Under the pieces are notes generated by a model. It was not told the origin of the DNA. It saw only the letters and a list, made by a program, of their open reading frames with translations, and did no database searches. This document shows, in pieces, positions 51,034 through 62,039 of a DNA stretch of 64,000 nt. The translations under genes and the position numbers were made by a program. Source of the DNA: Symbiodinium kawagutii (Eukaryota; Sar; Dinophyceae; Suessiales; Symbiodiniaceae); the NCBI GenBank assembly GCA_009767595.1, contig VSDK01009457.1:469748-533747 (forward strand), written 5' to 3'. Position 1 is the stretch's first letter; each line of letters begins with the position of its first letter.

Positions 51034-51169
51034 CAGTGCACAGTCGGCCCCTTACGGTGTGTAGACAACGGGTAATGAAGAATATGTGTGTGTGTGAAAG
51101 TGAATACTTTTATTCCTAAACAAATATGTGTGTATACAGATATAAATGTGTATAGAGATGTATATAGAT

Positions 51170-51200
51170 ATAAATATACATATATATATATATATATCAT
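51170..51200. repeat. (TA)n tract
   Basis: Short TA run in an AT-rich stretch. Confidence 0.8.
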
Positions 51201-51719
51201 ACGTGTCAATGAATAGTTCTATGTGTACATAGTACATGTGTACAAAAGCTGCAAATCTGTCATGTTCATTCCACTGACCAAACTTCACGACGGAGATTTA
51301 TCTAGAACAATTTCACCAGAATTTCATGACTCATGCGGATGTGTTTGCTGCCTAATTTCATAAACTATCAAAAACTGGGGAATTCCACGAACCAGAAGCT
51401 TTACACTTGCCTAGGATTTTAAAACAGATTCGCTACTGCAACCAAGGCTTGTATAGAACCAATAGAAACACTGACTCTAAATATCTCAGCACAAAGTTCC
51501 ATGAGCATTGCAACAATGGTGATCCTTTTTCATCACAGTTGACAGTTTGAATTATGTCTGATGAGTCCGTTCTCGCTAGCACCAGCTGAGCTGATGCTGC
51601 TCGTTGTGGACTTTACTGGTGAGTTTTCTAGGAAAATCTAATTGCCAACCAATTCATGCACATGGGACAATAGGCCGTGGTTAATAGTTTAGTGTCGGAA
51701 AACACTACGTGCACGGACA

Positions 51720-52095
51720 AAAATCATATGCACATAACACAGAACTTAACAGATGCACTTTGTGTGTGTACACATGCACATGTGTAATCTATAGCTATAT
51801 TTACGTACATATGTATATATGTATATATATGTATTTTATATGTATTGTATATACTGGGTATTGTTGTACATAAATGCCGTGCACCTGCATTTACAGAAGT
51901 ATACACGTAGAAAATAAATTGATATGTGTATATAAATAAATATATATATATGTATATGCATGTATGTACGCAAATACATACAAAATTTGATCTTATTCAA
52001 ACATGTAGTTATATATATATATAAATATAAATATACATATATATAAATACATAAAAATACTTATTATATGTAAAAATAAATATATACTATATACA
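51720..52095. repeat. TATA-rich low-complexity DNA
   Basis: Several TA and TATG runs (51800-51850, 51930-51965, 52008-52095). No gene seen. Confidence 0.7.
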
Positions 52096-52149
52096 TATTC
52101 AGGTGAAGATATTGACATCACAGTCACTTGACCAACCTGGTGGTCCGCA

Positions 52150-52236
52150 GCTGAGTGGCCAAAGATCAAGCACTGAAGGCCACTTGGAACACCACTTTCC
52201 AAAGGCTGCGCAAATGACAAACCGAAGGTCCTCGTG
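52150..52236 (-). CDS. FNIP repeat exon (candidate)
   Basis: The minus strand reads RTFGLSFAQPLESGVPSGLQ and continues CLIFGHSA. The repeat is one residue short between L and P compared with its neighbours. Confidence 0.55.
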
Positions 52237-53165
52237 CCATGCCGGCGGTCTTGGTAGCGACCGAGGCTCATTTGGGCTCAGAACTTGGACAGCACCAAGC
52301 TGCTGTTCATGGCCCAATGTTAGAGGGAGATAATTCATGGGCCCTGGCAAACATCAAAAACACATATAATGCTCTAGGTGGTTGAGATGCTCAGCCTTTT
52401 TCAAACATTTTGTATTGACCCCCTGCCATCTTGAAGACCAGTCTTAGAGCAAATTCTCTCATTCCAGTGGTCGCGCCCCGAGCCCCAGCCAGTGGACCGT
52501 TGCACTTGACAAGTTGTGGTGCGCTTGCCGCTATGCCAAAGTCCAGCACCAGGACATGAGCCATGAAACATCTTTGGTTCGGTATTTCTCCTTGGCTAAC
52601 CATTGTCAAACGCTACAACACCATTCTGCAACCGTTGCAAAGCCATGTTCACGACTAACAAATATAGGATTAATAACAAACAACATGGCTATATAGGTGT
52701 TCCTAACCATAATATGTTCAGTGTTACCAAATGTTCATAACCATGTTTGTATGACGTGATGTTGCACGCCGGCTATGAAGGAATGCGAACCAAGAAATCA
52801 GGGAGGACCAATCAGGGGTATGGCCAAACAACACTGGGAACAACCACCTGGGAGAACCCTTGCCAAGGAGTACTCGAGGCGTGATCATTCTGTAGGAGTG
52901 CAAAGCGACCAAGGATTGTGCAATCTATGCAAGAATTCAACTTTTGCTTCGAGGGAAAATTAATTGCCACAAGATTGTCCATAAAGAATGCAGTAGCCGT
53001 TCACGAAACATAATCTGTGTCATTGATGGCTGCGTATCCGTCCTTGCCTCTGTCGGGCGTCTATGGGTTTGATGTTACCTTGATGATTGCTCGTCCACTT
53101 CCCAAATGCGGTTGTTCTTTGTTGTTGGTCGTACTTGCGTTCCTGAACATTCGGGAGAGTGCAAA

Positions 53166-53580
53166 TCTATGTATCTATCTATCTATTCCATCATTATCCA
53201 TCATTATCCATCATTATCCATCATTATCTATCATTATCCATCATGACCTATCATGATCCATCATTATCCATCAGTATCCATCATTATCCATCATTATCCA
53301 TCATGACCTTTCATGATCCATCATTATCCATCATGACCTTTCATGATCCATCATTATCCATCCATTATCCATCATGATCCATCATTATCCATCATTATCC
53401 ATCATGATCCATCATTATCCATCATGATCCATCATGATCCATCATTATCTATCATTATCCATCATTATCCATCATTATCCGTCAATATCCATCCATATCC
53501 ATCCATATCCATATCCGTCCATATCCGTCCATATCCGTCCATCCATCCAACCATCCATCCATCCATCCATCCATCCACCC
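53166..53580. repeat. Decamer array (CATTATCCAT) with ATCC tail
   Basis: About 30 units of TCATTATCCA and the variants TCATGATCCA and TCATGACCTT, ending in ATCC tetramers. There are no unique spacers. Confidence 0.95.
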
Positions 53581-53865
53581 CATTCTGCGGGTTCAGCCAT
53601 CCCAAACAATGATCATTGTGGGACCCAGTAAGAACAGAAACAAACGCATACGGAAACACAAAACACGTCAACATAAACATTCCGTATTTGTAGCTACAAG
53701 TACAACAATCGAAAGTAAAACTATATATACATATGTACATACATATGATTACATCATAAAATCGATTAATATCACATGTATATTGAAAATTGAACCAAAA
53801 AGCAGTAATTCAAAGAAAATCAAAGAAATTTTCACTTATTTCCTCCCTGGCTGGACTCCACCTGC

Positions 53866-53911
53866 CCTGGTCGCCAAGTATCAACGTCTCCAAGTTGCTC
53901 GGCAGCATCCC
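53866..53911 (-). CDS. Leucine-rich repeat fragment (candidate exon)
   Basis: The minus strand reads GMLPSNLETLILGDQ, the L-P-x-x-L-x-x-L-x-L-G-D half of an FNIP-type repeat. Confidence 0.4.
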
Positions 53912-53991
53912 ATCTCCTTCAGCACACAAAACCAGAACCGGGCACCGTGGTATCTGGAGCATGGGTTCAGAATCAACATTTCTTTGGGTTT

Positions 53992-54058
53992 ACTATGGTT
54001 TTCCTATGGGTTTCCTATGGTTTTTCTATGGGTTTCCTATGGTTTTCCTATGGATCAG
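53992..54058. repeat. 12-bp minisatellite (GGTTTTCCTATG type)
   Basis: About five units of GGTTTTCCTATG and GGGTTTCCTATG, the same word as at 33806-33925. Confidence 0.85.
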
Positions 54059-54080
54059 CCAAGAATCAACCATGAGTTCG

Positions 54081-54173
54081 CTGTTTGGTGGTTGAACCAC
54101 CCCTACCAAAAACATTAGTCAAACGACCAACCGCTTGTTAATGGTGGGGAAAAATGTTCGAAACCACCAACCA
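54081..54173. mobile_element. MITE-like element, family C, next to half of a family A element
   Basis: Ends CTGTTTGGTGGTTGAACC and TTCGAAACCACCAACCAA. The right half of a family A element (54179-54243, ending CTATTTTGAGAAACCACC) starts six bases later, suggesting a C insertion into A followed by loss of the left A half. Confidence 0.6.
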
Positions 54174-54471
54174 ACCAAATGAACATTGGCCGTTTATAGT
54201 AATAGACCAAGCACATTTGGGGTTCTCTATTTTGAGAAACCACCATATGGTCATCCCCAGTTTGGGTTCATTGAGAACCGGTAGGTATGGTTAATGGCTT
54301 GTCATTGTTGGTTTTCAAACAGCGGTTGACAGTTGTTGATTGGTTGAGCATGCCGGGACAGCTGAAAAAACGTGCACCTTTTGCGGGTCCCGAAGGAAAT
54401 GTACAGATGTCACCAATCAATGAAATGATGCGTTGAGAGCGGTGGTAATAACAATACAAAGTTGATATCTT

Positions 54472-54574
54472 GGGGTTTCTCGAGCCATAGGGAATCCCCA
54501 AAAATGGTGGGTTTATTGCTACAAACAGTTTATAAAGGATGATTTTGGGGAACCCCTACTTTGAGAACCCCCCC
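54472..54574. mobile_element. Diverged family A element
   Basis: GGGGTTTCTCGAGCCATAGG on the left and CCCTACTTTGAGAACCCCCC on the right; inner GGTGGGTTTATTGCTACAAA. Confidence 0.65.
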
Positions 54575-54809
54575 ACATGTTGATATACCGATGTCGCTGT
54601 GTGAAAATCCCCTCCTTCAATGGGAGACGAGATCGATCCACAGTAAGGTGGGAATCACAAGGTCTTAACCAACAACTAACCATGTTAGAACAGCGACCAA
54701 GCAACCAACCAACGAATCAGTCATAGTTGGTATATCCTCACTATTGTTGCTTTTTAAGCCTTTATAACCTAACCAACCATTCACCAACCTCAACGACACC
54801 GACACGGAC

Positions 54810-54926
54810 CTCCCACCAAGTTGCCGAGACTTTGATCGAAGCGGTGCCCAAAGGTCAGATGTTTCAGAGAGGCTGGCAGCTTCACTCGCGCCAGGCTCTG
54901 GTTGAAGCTTTCCCCAAAAGTCAAAC
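54810..54926 (-). CDS. FNIP repeat exon, one and a half repeats (candidate)
   Basis: The minus strand reads GLTFGESFNQSLARVKLPAS, then LKHLTFGHRFDQSLGNL: a full repeat and the first half of the next. A GAG acceptor (54928-54927) and a GT donor (54809-54808) bracket exactly 117 bp, 39 codons, phase 1 at both ends. In this frame there is no stop. This is the strongest FNIP island in the window. FNIP repeats form leucine-rich-like solenoids; they are numerous in Dictyostelium and some other protists. Confidence 0.7.
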
Positions 54927-55691
54927 CTCAGGTGAGGTGGGGCTGGTGAGGCCACTCCTGGGGGCCGCTCCTGTTCGCCCCTGAAAAAGGGGCCAACCAT
55001 AGGGAGTTTCCCTGACTCCCGGCCTGCCTCCCAACCACCAGCCAGTGAAGCAAATGGTGCCGAACTTTCAGGCGGTGCACACAAATCAAAGCTTACCCGA
55101 CAGTATGCTGGCTGGAAAATCCACCAATAGACTTGGCGGTTTCCCAGGGTACCTCTCTATAGGTGATTTTCCATTGCTTTCTTAGATCATTGGAGTGCAA
55201 TGGCTCAGAATGAATGGTAGTGACTACTTCACCAAGTGCCTAGTAGCAGTGAAGCCCACCATTTGGTTAGATCACTCCTGGTAGCTCCTGGCATCGCTCC
55301 TTCCTTGAAGGGCCTTTAAGGGGCGGCCTGCACAATGGGTACCCTGGCTCCTGGCCTCGCTCCCTCCCAACCACCAGCCAGCAACAACAACGACAACGGT
55401 ACCCAGGTGGTGTCATGGCCGACTTCGAGGGCCCTGTCAAGTCTCCGATGCCCTGCACCGCTAACATGTGGGCACACTGGTTCTGACGGCTGACGCAACA
55501 CGAGTCTGTATCAAATTGCAAAGCAATGAAACACATATAACCACGTATAACCACATGTAGTCATACTTTAAAAAAAACCCATAACAAGTTAGAAACCGCA
55601 TCTAAGCCTATGAATTCCTATGTCTCATTTATTGCTTGTCACCCCTGCTGCGGCTCACGCACGCGTGTCACCCCACAGCGCGACGTTTCAC

Positions 55692-55767
55692 GGCACGAGA
55701 CTCAACAAGCTGCTGGGAAACTTCACCTCCTCCAGGCTCTGATCGAACTTCTGACCGAAGGTCAGAC
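55692..55767 (-). CDS. FNIP repeat exon (candidate)
   Basis: The minus strand reads GLTFGQKFDQSLEEVKFPSS and continues LLSLV. A CAG acceptor lies at 55769-55768 and a GTGAAA donor at 55691-55690. Confidence 0.65.
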
Positions 55768-55803
55768 CTGAGATCTCGAACTCACAACGGTCCAACGTGA
55801 CGG

Positions 55804-56208
55804 GTTGGTGGTTGAACCACCTATGGTCAACTAGTGGTTGATAATGGTTATATGAGGTTAATTTTGGTTCATAATAGGGGATAATAACCAGCAATCTTAG
55901 GGGATATACCATCCAACAAATATGAACCACTAATTACTAGTTGGTGGTTTCAACCTATGGTCAACTAGTGGTTAATAATGGATATATGGATAATGATGGT
56001 TGATTATGATCATCTACTGGTTGGTGGTGCTCACCACCCCTATAATCACTGCTTCATAGTGGTTAATAATGGTTAGATGAGGTTAATAATGGCTAAATGA
56101 TGATCATCTACCGATTGGTGGTTGAACCACCCCTATGAAACATATTAGTCAACCAACCAATTGTTAATAACTACTAGGGAAAATAAAAAATGTTTGAAAC
56201 CGCCAGCC
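55804..56208. mobile_element. Cluster of family C ends with GTTAATAATGG filler
   Basis: Four family C left ends (GGTTGGTGGTTGAACCACC at 55803, AGTTGGTGGTTTCAACC at 55940, CTGGTTGGTGGTGCTCACC at about 56018, and CGATTGGTGGTTGAACCACC at about 56112) precede a single good right end (GTTTGAAACCGCCAGCCAG, about 56208). The last unit, about 56111-56208, is a complete element. Confidence 0.6.
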
Positions 56209-56214
56209 AGGTGA

Positions 56215-56740
56215 CTGTTTAGTGACTCATGATTACGGCAATGCTATAGACGGATACAACAACGTGATGAGTCACTGATGGTTAATCAGGAGGTATTCAT
56301 AAGACTCATGGAGGTGATCAGGAGGTATTCATAAGACTAATGGAGGTGACTGATGAGTACCTCCTAATGAACCTCCAATTAGTACTATTTTGTGACCTGT
56401 ATTCATATAAATAATTACTTATTGCTACTCACAAAGTGACTATTGATAACACAAGTGACTATTCACTGTGATAAGCACAACTGATTGTTGATGAATACTG
56501 ATTCATATCGATTGCTAATGATTACATAGTCACACTGATTAATTTGATGAACAACGCTTATGGCGACCAATGCGCTTACAGTATGACTGGGGATTAATGA
56601 TTGGTAAATGAGCAGGTACTATAGTGATTGATGATTGGCCATGAATAGCATTATATAGCGACCACTAATGATTAACATCGCTCAATGATGTCGCGCTTCA
56701 TAGTGGTTAAAAAATACTAGGGTTGGTTTGGCCAACTTGA
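56215..56740. repeat. Degenerate TGATTACTGATG-type tract
   Basis: Contains a 30-bp near-perfect direct repeat (GGAGGTATTCATAAGACT at about 56289 and 56322). No coding signal. Confidence 0.5.
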
Positions 56741-56825
56741 CCAAGGTCAATAATGGCCAAAACTTTGTTTGATTCATCAACAGGCCGGGTGGAAGATCGA
56801 GGAAGATCACAGCTGTGAACAAGTA

Positions 56826-56882
56826 CTCAACAACCCCCTATCATTAACCATTGTTTTCCTTATTATTGTTGGTTAACTTGGT
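56826..56882. mobile_element. Central remnant of family B
   Basis: CCCCCTATCATTAACCATTG and TTATTATTGTTGGTTAAC only. Confidence 0.4.
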
Positions 56883-57299
56883 AAATCAAGAAGGACAAAC
56901 AATGACAAAACATATATTACAGCCTAAAGTGATTATCAACCAATGAACTTCCAAACATGGCAAAGTGACACACACACAGACACATTTACATCGGCCAACC
57001 ATAAATCGTGCTGTGCATCTGCATTGTTGTTCATGGTCACTCCCGTATACGATGGAGAATCATGGCTGAATGCCGAACAACTGGTGAACTATTGCCATGA
57101 GGCACGTGGGGCCCGAGTTCATCGCAAGGGTAGACGTCAGGGTTTAAGCTAACACCCTCACAAATGGTGTTGGTGAATACCAGTTGAAAATATTCGTCAA
57201 ACAATCTTAGCAAGTAGCCTCTGGTAAATCCACCATAGAAATGGCTGGTTTCCCAGGGCTTCCCTCTCCAAAAAATGGTATGATTCAACCATGGTCAGG

Positions 57300-58170
57300 T
57301 TAGGGACTACCAAAGCGTGTGGATTTTCATGTGTGAATCACTGCCAGAACCTCAGTGGTCACAATCTCCCATGGATGTTCACACCTAAATTTGCCCCTCT
57401 CTCACGTAAGCCAAAACAAAGTGAGCTTCAGAAACCCGGGGGTTAGTTCAGCAAGCTTTTTGGTTGTAGCCTCGGGTTGAATACTTATCATTATGAATAC
57501 ATATTAATTTGTCATTTAAAGTATGCGGTATGCGTATGGAGCAATCAATGTATATATATGTAAGCCCAATTGATTACACAATCATAAATTGATGTAAATA
57601 TAGCTACATTTACATATACAGTTTATATAAATATGTGATGCTGAAGAGTGATTCATACGTCAATTTGCATTTAAAGAAGCCCACAACTTACACACACACA
57701 CAGTGGGTCTTTGTTTCTAGGTGATCTAAGGCGCTCGTTTGAGAAAATGTTGGCTGGTGCGTTTCAGACTTTACTTTTAGTCTCACACCATCATCACCTC
57801 TACAAAAAAACATACCGATCTGTCACCCAGGCTTATGTTCTCACAACGCATTTCCTATCTATCACCTGACAAGCCTTTCATAAATAGCAATTTGCATGTA
57901 GACGTAAGTGAATGTTGATATGATCACCTCAATGTAGAAAATAAGTCAAGCATCAAAGTCCATGTCACCAATGTCCATGACAACAACATGTCAAGATACG
58001 ATTTATCAAACTACGATTTCCATAAAAGAACGTAGTTTCCACGCAGAATTTGTATAGAATGTAAAACATATATAGAGTGGCAATACTTTTGAAGCTTTGA
58101 AACCAAAAATACAGATCTAAACCCCACCGATGGGACGGATGGCTCCGCAACGGATGCTGTTCGAAGTTCC
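57300..58170. other. Stretch with no gene seen
   Basis: AT-rich, with short TATA and CACACA runs. Open frames are short and without motifs. Confidence 0.4.
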
Positions 58171-58189
58171 TGAAATGAATCATGGTCGA

Positions 58190-58265
58190 GCTGCTTTGAA
58201 GACCATCGGGGAGCTCGACACCAGCTAAAGATTGATCGAAGGCAAAGTCAAACTTCAAATTTTGC
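58190..58265 (-). CDS. FNIP repeat exon (candidate)
   Basis: The minus strand reads QNLKFDFAFDQSLAGVELPD and continues GLQS. A CAG acceptor lies at 58267-58266. The frame remains open further upstream (to 58501), but that part has no repeat pattern and is probably intron. Confidence 0.6.
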
Positions 58266-59404
58266 CTGGCACATGCAGTGTCGCCCAGTGTAGTCCTTTC
58301 TGAGCAAGGTATCCGAACTGCTGGTGAGCAAGCCCAAACTTGCAGAGATTCTTTGAACAAATCTCTACATGCGTAAAAGATTTCACCAAGGATCGCACAT
58401 CTTCTGCATGCACCCATACTAACGGAAGTATACATCTTTACATATGATGAATGATTGGACAGGTTATGCACATTTAGTACCTGGTACTGCGGTGTTTGCA
58501 AGACTCAGCTTTGCATCGTCCAACTATTTCAAACACATCCCCCAAAACTGCTGTAACAAGTGTATGTCTGTGTTTATTGACTGGCAAACAGGCAAAATGT
58601 AATGCAAATGTACCTATTTGTAATGTGCATGGTTGTTTCATCTTTTCTGCTTGCTATCAAATTCTCACAAATACTACATCGTGACGGAGTCATGAAGAAG
58701 TCATGAAGACGGTTTCTGCAATTTGTGTAAAAATAATTTATCTTGGTGAAAGGTAAAAAAAATGCCAATAATATAAAATAATCACTGTTCAATGCATGCA
58801 CGATAATCACTTTTCTTGTAGACTTGAAACAAGCACATCGCCAAATTCTGAAAATACGTATTCTTCAGGGGGAAACATGTTTGGGGAACCTCTCATCAAG
58901 AAAGCAGAAGGGCCCAACTAATAGCTGACTTAACCACTAATATGACAAAATTATATCGACCGGTAAAAACACATTCATATATACAAATATTTATTCACAT
59001 ATATACTGGGTTCAACTAACATAGAAGTGGAGATCCCCTATTGTGGGATGATACTTTCTATTACAAATGCTGGGCCGACCAAGATCAAACTGTTAGTTAA
59101 ACCCACGGGATTAGACGTGCCATTCGCTGGCCAATTGCCAGCCAAAACCTGCACGCTGTCACGAAGACTGTCTATTTCAGCATAATTCCCCCGTGTTTCA
59201 TTTACACGCACATGTGTAAATATGTAATCCGTGTGTCTTTGCACACGTGACGCTATCATATACAATCTAATTGTATCCAAAAAGATCTATCTATAAGAAA
59301 CAATACGTCTATCAAACATGCGTGTGAGCATGCAACTATGATATCAAGTACTCAGAGTTGTGCATCCCACGTGCGTTTTCCTGGCACCACATCTTCCCAC
59401 GTTG

Positions 59405-59486
59405 CGACAGGTCGACAGGCCACAAGGTTTTCGGCAGCGTAACTCCCACGAAGCTCTGCGAAAATGCCTTCGAGGTTTGCAGCAGT
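59405..59486 (-). CDS. FNIP repeat fragment (candidate exon)
   Basis: The minus strand reads KAFSQSFVGVTLPKTLWPVD, matching F-x-Q-S-x-x-x-V-x-L-P-x-x-L. The L-x-F-G half is not recognisable. Confidence 0.45.
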
Positions 59487-59926
59487 CCCAAGAAACCACC
59501 ATAGTCCACCTGATGTATAACCAAGGGATTGTTATATGGTTATAACCAAGGGATTATATGATGTATAACTTATCCACCTGATGTATAACCATCGGTAATC
59601 CCAAGGGATACGTTTCATTTTGATCAATCTCTAATTCTGTAATAGAAATTGAAAAGTATGGCTTTTTTTAACTACATCGGAAGTTTTTGCAGATATGGGC
59701 TAATCCATGAACAGGGATACTCTACCCCCAAAAGAGATCAGAACTTGAAGGATGATTTGGGGGGTATAGTATATACCTAGAAGATCCTAGAAGGATGTAT
59801 CTGTATCTGTCACATCTGTTGCCAGCACCCAAGAGATCAAAATAAGAAGCGGTGCTTTCAGAAAGACTTCCCATAAATACCTCGTGAACAAATCCTGGTT
59901 TTCCTATCAGGAATGGTCATTTGGTG

Positions 59927-60030
59927 ATGGGTCAAAACCCTGCACCCCTGGTGTACCATCATCAACCAATGTTTTCCCAAGGATTTTGTTAGCTATATAT
60001 TTATTGATGGTTGATATTGACCACTGACAA
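59927..60030. mobile_element. Decayed family B element
   Basis: GATGGGTCAAAACCCTGCAC on the left and ATATTGACCACTGACAA on the right. Confidence 0.5.
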
Positions 60031-60185
60031 TTTATGAGTTTTTCAAAGCTATCCATGGCTGATAGATACATATAGATACCCATTTGGCCGAGGACTGCTT
60101 GGTTTGTCGAACCCCCTTCCGCTCCAATGTGGAACCCCGTCAACTTGTTGAGTCGGGACTGTATGTACATCACAAGGAATATATA

Positions 60186-60256
60186 AGAACCCCCAAAGTT
60201 ATGGTTGATTTACTACTGACACATGACTATTAAGGGATGACTTGGGGGTACCATAT
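60186..60256. mobile_element. Decayed family A element
   Basis: AACCCCCAAAGTTATGGTTG and GGGATGACTTGGGGGTACC remain, without terminal repeats. Confidence 0.4.
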
Positions 60257-60773
60257 ATTGGGTGCAGGAATTACGACCTTCACCGGTTTAACCATGTTTA
60301 ACCATATTTCACAAACTCAATTGTGCCCAAAATGAGAAGATGAAACAGAAACAGCAACGGCTAAGGGCTTGGTTGTCAACAAAAAAATCAACAATTCTTG
60401 GCAGCTCGGCACCGAAATTAAACTTCGGAGCGTGGGATGACCATCGGAAAACCATAGGTGTTCACCCGGTCATGATCACGTAGCCAATGGTGGGTCATTG
60501 GTTGTATATCCAAGCGACTGCTGGTTGTTCCAAACAGTAGGCTGGTTCACAAACAAGTACAGTTTGAAGTTCACTTACAATCAAGTTGGCTAAATCACGC
60601 TGATCACTTTTGATATCTCTTGCTGCTGTCCCTCCAACAATGAACCAGAGCCTTCGCCCACCAAGCAACGTATCCGAAAGTTAAGCTGATCAAATTCGGA
60701 AACGTCACTGATTTCCTGGGTCAGTGGAGCAGGCGGTACACCAAGCAGTGGTTCACAATGCGTCCAAGCAGGA

Positions 60774-60813
60774 NNNNNNNNNNNNNNNNNNNNNNNNNNN
60801 NNNNNNNNNNNNN
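60774..60813. other. Assembly gap of 40 N
   Basis: A run of N. Open frames crossing it cannot be judged. Confidence 1.
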
Positions 60814-61013
60814 TAATGGGAATTGATTGTTTGATTTTTTCAAATGAATCATGATTTTTTTCGTCTTTTTTTCCGAATAAATCATTGTACCACCTTGAGG
60901 GAAGCAACTACAGTATCTTTGCATGTAGACACTCTGGTCGCTCGTCGATGATATTGCTTTACTGCCTGAAATCCCCACAATGACAAATTGGGAACTTCAC
61001 AGAAAAAAGACAC

Positions 61014-61088
61014 CTGCAATTCGCTCAGAGCTGGACCAAGTGACAAATCTTGATTGAATTCATATCCAAACGTCAAGCTTTCCTCAGT
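61014..61088 (-). CDS. FNIP repeat exon (candidate)
   Basis: The minus strand reads ESLTFGYEFNQDLSLGPALS and continues ELQ, ending at a GTGTCT donor (61013-61012). L-T-F-G-x-x-F-N-Q-x-L is intact. Confidence 0.6.
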
Positions 61089-61262
61089 TCGCTGCAGCAT
61101 TGGTGCAACAGCTGAAAGGAAATGTGAAGCTTCCAGCCTCGCATCTACCTTTGGAAGGCAGACAATTTAGGACGATTCCAATTTCCACATGTTTCGAATG
61201 TTCCCAATCGCGCGTACACTGGCAATGAAGGCTTCAACGGCTCCGAACTGAGTTACTTCGTC

Positions 61263-61342
61263 GCATCCAAGCGTCCAAAGAACTGGGCCACTTCACGTTC
61301 TGCAAGCTTTGGTTGAAATCAAAGCCCAAAGCCAAAGATTGC
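61263..61342 (-). CDS. FNIP repeat exon (candidate)
   Basis: The minus strand reads SLALGFDFNQSLQNVKWPSS and continues LDAWMR. A GAG acceptor lies at 61344-61343. It is the first clear repeat of the minus-strand series in the direction of transcription. A weaker possible repeat (FNQGIPHRISSSFKQHL) lies further upstream near 61640-61690. Confidence 0.55.
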
Positions 61343-62039
61343 CTCAGGAATTGGGGGCCAGGGCCTAACAAGCTTGGACGAATATCATTTCGGCCGGTGC
61401 AACTCAGCTTTCACATGGTGTTACCCTTCCAATTCACAACAGAACAATAGCCCCAGAGATATGAAGATTCAGAGCTTGATACAACTATGAGCTTGCCAAA
61501 ATGCACTCGGTAATCTCCACCCCATGCTTCAACAAATAAAACTGACCGGTTTTGATAGGTTAGAGCCGGCCTCCTACGGGAAACTGCTCTTGGTACAAGG
61601 GGAAGGCATCCCGTCTCATCTCTCAAGTGCTGCTTAAATGATGAAGAAATCCGGTGCGGAATCCCCTGGTTAAAGAGCGGCTCAGCTGTCCGCGAACTGG
61701 CTACCAACCGGCCAACGTCCAGTTTCATAATGAAGTGCAGTAGCTGATGAACTTACTAATAAACGTCATTGCGGCGGATTATGAGCAGGTGTCGAATTGC
61801 TACAACGTGTTAATGTGATGGTCTGACATGAAGCAAGGCCTCATGTTCTGGAACAAGGGTTTAATACAGGTGCATATTGTCAATGAAAGCATCATTGCTG
61901 TAACCACATGTAGTTCCCTACATATAGCGCCAAACATGTATGTCTAAAGGTAAAACTATGCAAATGTCATGCACACATAAGCTCAGTACATCGATGCACC
62001 AAGTGAAACCCATGCCTGACCACAGGTAACTTCCACCGG

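Larger units (their letters stand above)
1545..61342 (-). other. Hypothetical giant split gene: FNIP repeats followed by TSR repeats
   Basis: All recognisable FNIP islands (about 22) and TSR islands (about 9) are on the minus strand, and domain type changes once, between 20.5 and 16.6 kb. Many islands have AG acceptors at their start. If joined, the product would be a long repeat protein, solenoid repeats first and disulphide-rich TSR modules last, plausible for a surface or secreted adhesive protein. No start codon, signal peptide or terminal exon was found. Alternatives are several adjacent co-oriented genes, or relics of a duplicated exon cassette. Confidence 0.35.

Noticed and set aside
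53166-53580. Regular repeat array considered as a CRISPR
   Set aside because: Units are 10 bp and contiguous, with no spacers, and the setting is eukaryotic.
60590-60978. Two minus-strand frames crossing the N gap
   Set aside because: Their continuity depends on 40 unknown bases, and neither side has a recognisable motif.
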